Assembly (NCBI RefSeq): GCF_015210005.1
Contig: NZ_MU158698.1
Coordinates: 1,385,611 to 1,449,610, forward strand
From: Sphingobacterium hungaricum
GTDB lineage: Bacteria > Bacteroidota > Bacteroidia > Sphingobacteriales > Sphingobacteriaceae
Direction of reading: 5' to 3'
DNA length: 64,000 nucleotides
A program made the position numbers and the translations under genes. Below, one piece after another: positions 62,388 through 64,000 of the stretch (within the stretch, counting starts at the first letter, position 1; each line of letters opens with the position of its first letter). The notes below the pieces were generated by a model that was not told where the DNA came from, searched no databases, and saw nothing but the letters and a program-made list of their open reading frames with translations.

Positions 62388-64000
62388 ATGATGATTAAAG
62401 TATGCATCAGCGGTTTTTTGCTGTTATTTTCGTTAATAGCAACAGCACAAAATCAAATTTCAGTTTCTATCCAAACTGAAAATGGAAAAACATTAGCTGG
62501 GGCGAATGCGCAGCTGGGCCAAAACCCGAACAACCGAAAACAAAGTTCTGATCAAGGATTAGTGGTATTTGAGAATGTACCTAATGGAAAATCCCTCTTA
62601 AAAGTTTCGCTCGTTGGTTATCAAAAGCTAGAAAAAACGCTTAACATTGATGGAAATCAAAGCCTAACCGTCCAATTGATTCCTGCTACAATCGAAATGG
62701 ATGAAGTTCTGGTTCAATCCACTCGGGCAAAAAACAATTCGGCAACAACCTTTAAAAACTTAAGCAACGAAGAAATTCGCCGAAATAATCTTGGCCAGGA
62801 CATACCCTATTTATTAGATCAAACACCTTCTGTCGTCATCGGTTCTGATGCTGGAGCAGGCGTTGGTTATACAAATATGAAAATACGTGGATCAGATAAT
62901 GCGAGGATCAATGTAACCTTGAATGGCATTACGCTAAATGATGGAGAAAGTATGGGTTCATTTTTTATCAATTTACCTGATTTTCTTTCTTCTACAGAAA
63001 ATATGCAGATTCAAAGAGGCGTAGGTACTTCCACAAATGGAGCCGGTTCATTTGGAGCATCAATCAACATACAATCGACCACATTGGAAGAAAACCCATA
63101 CGCTGAGCTAAACAATTCATTCGGCTCGTACAACACGTGGAAAAACACCCTAAAAGTTGGAACAGGTCTTTTGGACAATAAATTTGCGTTCAATGCCCGC
63201 CTATCACGAATCGTGAGCGATGGCTACATAGACCGTGCTTCATCCGATTTAAAATCTTTTTATGTTGATGGTGGATACTATTCTGACAAGCACGTTTTAA
63301 AGGCAATTGTGTTTTCTGGAAAAGAAAAAACTTATCAGGCTTGGTATGGTACGCCAGAGCCGCGACTGACAAACGATGAAGCGGGAATGCGCGAATATGC
63401 TGCAGTAGAAGGCTACACGAATCAGGAAACGGAAAACTTGTTGAATGCGGGAAGAACTTACAATAAATATTTGTACGACAATCAAACCGATAACTATACG
63501 CAGACCCACCATCAATTGCACTACAGCAATTTTATCAATGAAAAAATCAACTTCAATGTAGCGCTCCATTATACTCGCGGAGCAGGATATTATGAAGAAT
63601 TTAGAGAGGATGATAAGCTATCTGAATACGGATTAGCGAATGTGATATTCGGTTCCGATACCGTAAAAACGACTGATTTAGTAAGAAGAAGATGGTTGGA
63701 CAACCACTTCTACGGAACGACCTATTCCGTAAACTACAATCCTTCAGAGAACCTAAAGTTTACTGTTGGCGGGGCTTACAACGAATACAAAGGCGATCAT
63801 TATGGCGAGATCATTTGGGCAGAATATGCTTCAACAAGTTTTTTAACTGATAAATATTATTTAAATCATGCTAAGAAAACAGATTTCAATAGTTTTATCA
63901 AAGCTGACTACAAATTAAATAACCTGTTGCTTTTTGCTGATCTGCAATTTAGGCACATCAATTATTCAGTTGTCGGTGACGACAATAAAGTTAAAGGCTT
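62388..64000 (+). CDS. TonB-dependent outer-membrane receptor under TPP control (3' end outside window)
   Basis: From the ATG 62388 the frame stays open for 537 codons to the right edge. It begins with a signal peptide (ISGFLLLFSLIATAQ), then a CarboxypepD/DUF4480-like domain (about 22-100), a plug with MDEVLVQSTRAKNNSATTFK and GYTNMKIRGSDNARINVTLN, and the first barrel strands. It is not a SusC: the SusC signature after the N-terminal domain is missing, and no SusD is next to it within the window. Because a TPP riboswitch controls it, the substrate is most likely thiamin or a thiamin precursor. Downstream genes are outside the window. Confidence 0.92.
   Translation, partial: MMIKVCISGFLLLFSLIATAQNQISVSIQTENGKTLAGANAQLGQNPNNRKQSSDQGLVVFENVPNGKSLLKVSLVGYQKLEKTLNIDGNQSLTVQLIPATIEMDEVLVQSTRAKNNSATTFKNLSNEEIRRNNLGQDIPYLLDQTPSVVIGSDAGAGVGYTNMKIRGSDNARINVTLNGITLNDGESMGSFFINLPDFLSSTENMQIQRGVGTSTNGAGSFGASINIQSTTLEENPYAELNNSFGSYNTWKNTLKVGTGLLDNKFAFNARLSRIVSDGYIDRASSDLKSFYVDGGYYSDKHVLKAIVFSGKEKTYQAWYGTPEPRLTNDEAGMREYAAVEGYTNQETENLLNAGRTYNKYLYDNQTDNYTQTHHQLHYSNFINEKINFNVALHYTRGAGYYEEFREDDKLSEYGLANVIFGSDTVKTTDLVRRRWLDNHFYGTTYSVNYNPSENLKFTVGGAYNEYKGDHYGEIIWAEYASTSFLTDKYYLNHAKKTDFNSFIKADYKLNNLLLFADLQFRHINYSVVGDDNKVKG

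Noticed and set aside
1..64000. CRISPR arrays, tRNA or rRNA genes
   Set aside because: No regularly spaced direct repeats and no recognizable tRNA or rRNA sequence were seen on reading; short tRNAs could still have been missed without a scan.

Overview
The window is AT-rich chromosomal DNA from a member of the Bacteroidota, most likely a Sphingobacteriaceae relative (Sphingobacterium/Pedobacter type). The evidence is a gldKLMN gliding/type IX secretion cluster, a long tandem array of SusC/SusD outer-membrane uptake genes, DUF2723 and DUF4271 proteins, 30S protein S16 with a long acidic tail, and promoters of the Bacteroidota TAnnTTTG type. The genus is an inference; there is no rRNA in the window.

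Region 1 (1-24.5 kb) is mostly housekeeping. It holds a DUF2723 membrane protein cut by the left edge, metF behind a SAM-I riboswitch, rimM and rpsP separated by a strong terminator, a truncated XRE/HigA-type antitoxin remnant beside a KilA-N protein, and an AddA/AddB-like recombination nuclease pair. These are followed by a JmjC/cupin-like hydroxylase, gldK-gldL-gldM-gldN, hemD with its DUF4271 partner, tag, hpt, a GT51 transglycosylase and an Mrp/ApbC ATPase.

Region 2 (24.6-53.5 kb) is accessory. All genes lie on the minus strand and form a tandem array of SusC/SusD sets: two intact pairs (24671-29441 and 40664-45444), one intact triad with a surface lipoprotein (32766-38405), and a paralogous triad whose SusC is frameshifted (47839-53528). 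The last triad is followed by a lipid-anchored C10 (streptopain-type) cysteine protease and a small secreted unknown. Two decayed relics are also present: a SusC gene fused by deletion to the end of a SusD gene (29932-31895), and an isolated SusD C-terminus (45886-46050). An IS982-family element sits in the middle. I see no glycoside hydrolase, sigma/anti-sigma pair or two-component regulator in the array. The SusC genes share nearly the same first codons and a common ATTAACTAAA-like leader element, which suggests amplification by duplication, ongoing recombination or a shared post-transcriptional control.

Region 3 (53.9-64 kb) returns to housekeeping: trmD, then a trp attenuation leader (peptide with three consecutive Trp codons, antiterminator and terminator) in front of trpE-trpG-trpC, with trpD/F/B/A absent from this locus. 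Then come a dus tRNA-dihydrouridine synthase, a polysaccharide flippase, acylphosphatase and an amidohydrolase. The window closes with a TPP riboswitch controlling a TonB-dependent receptor that runs off the right edge.
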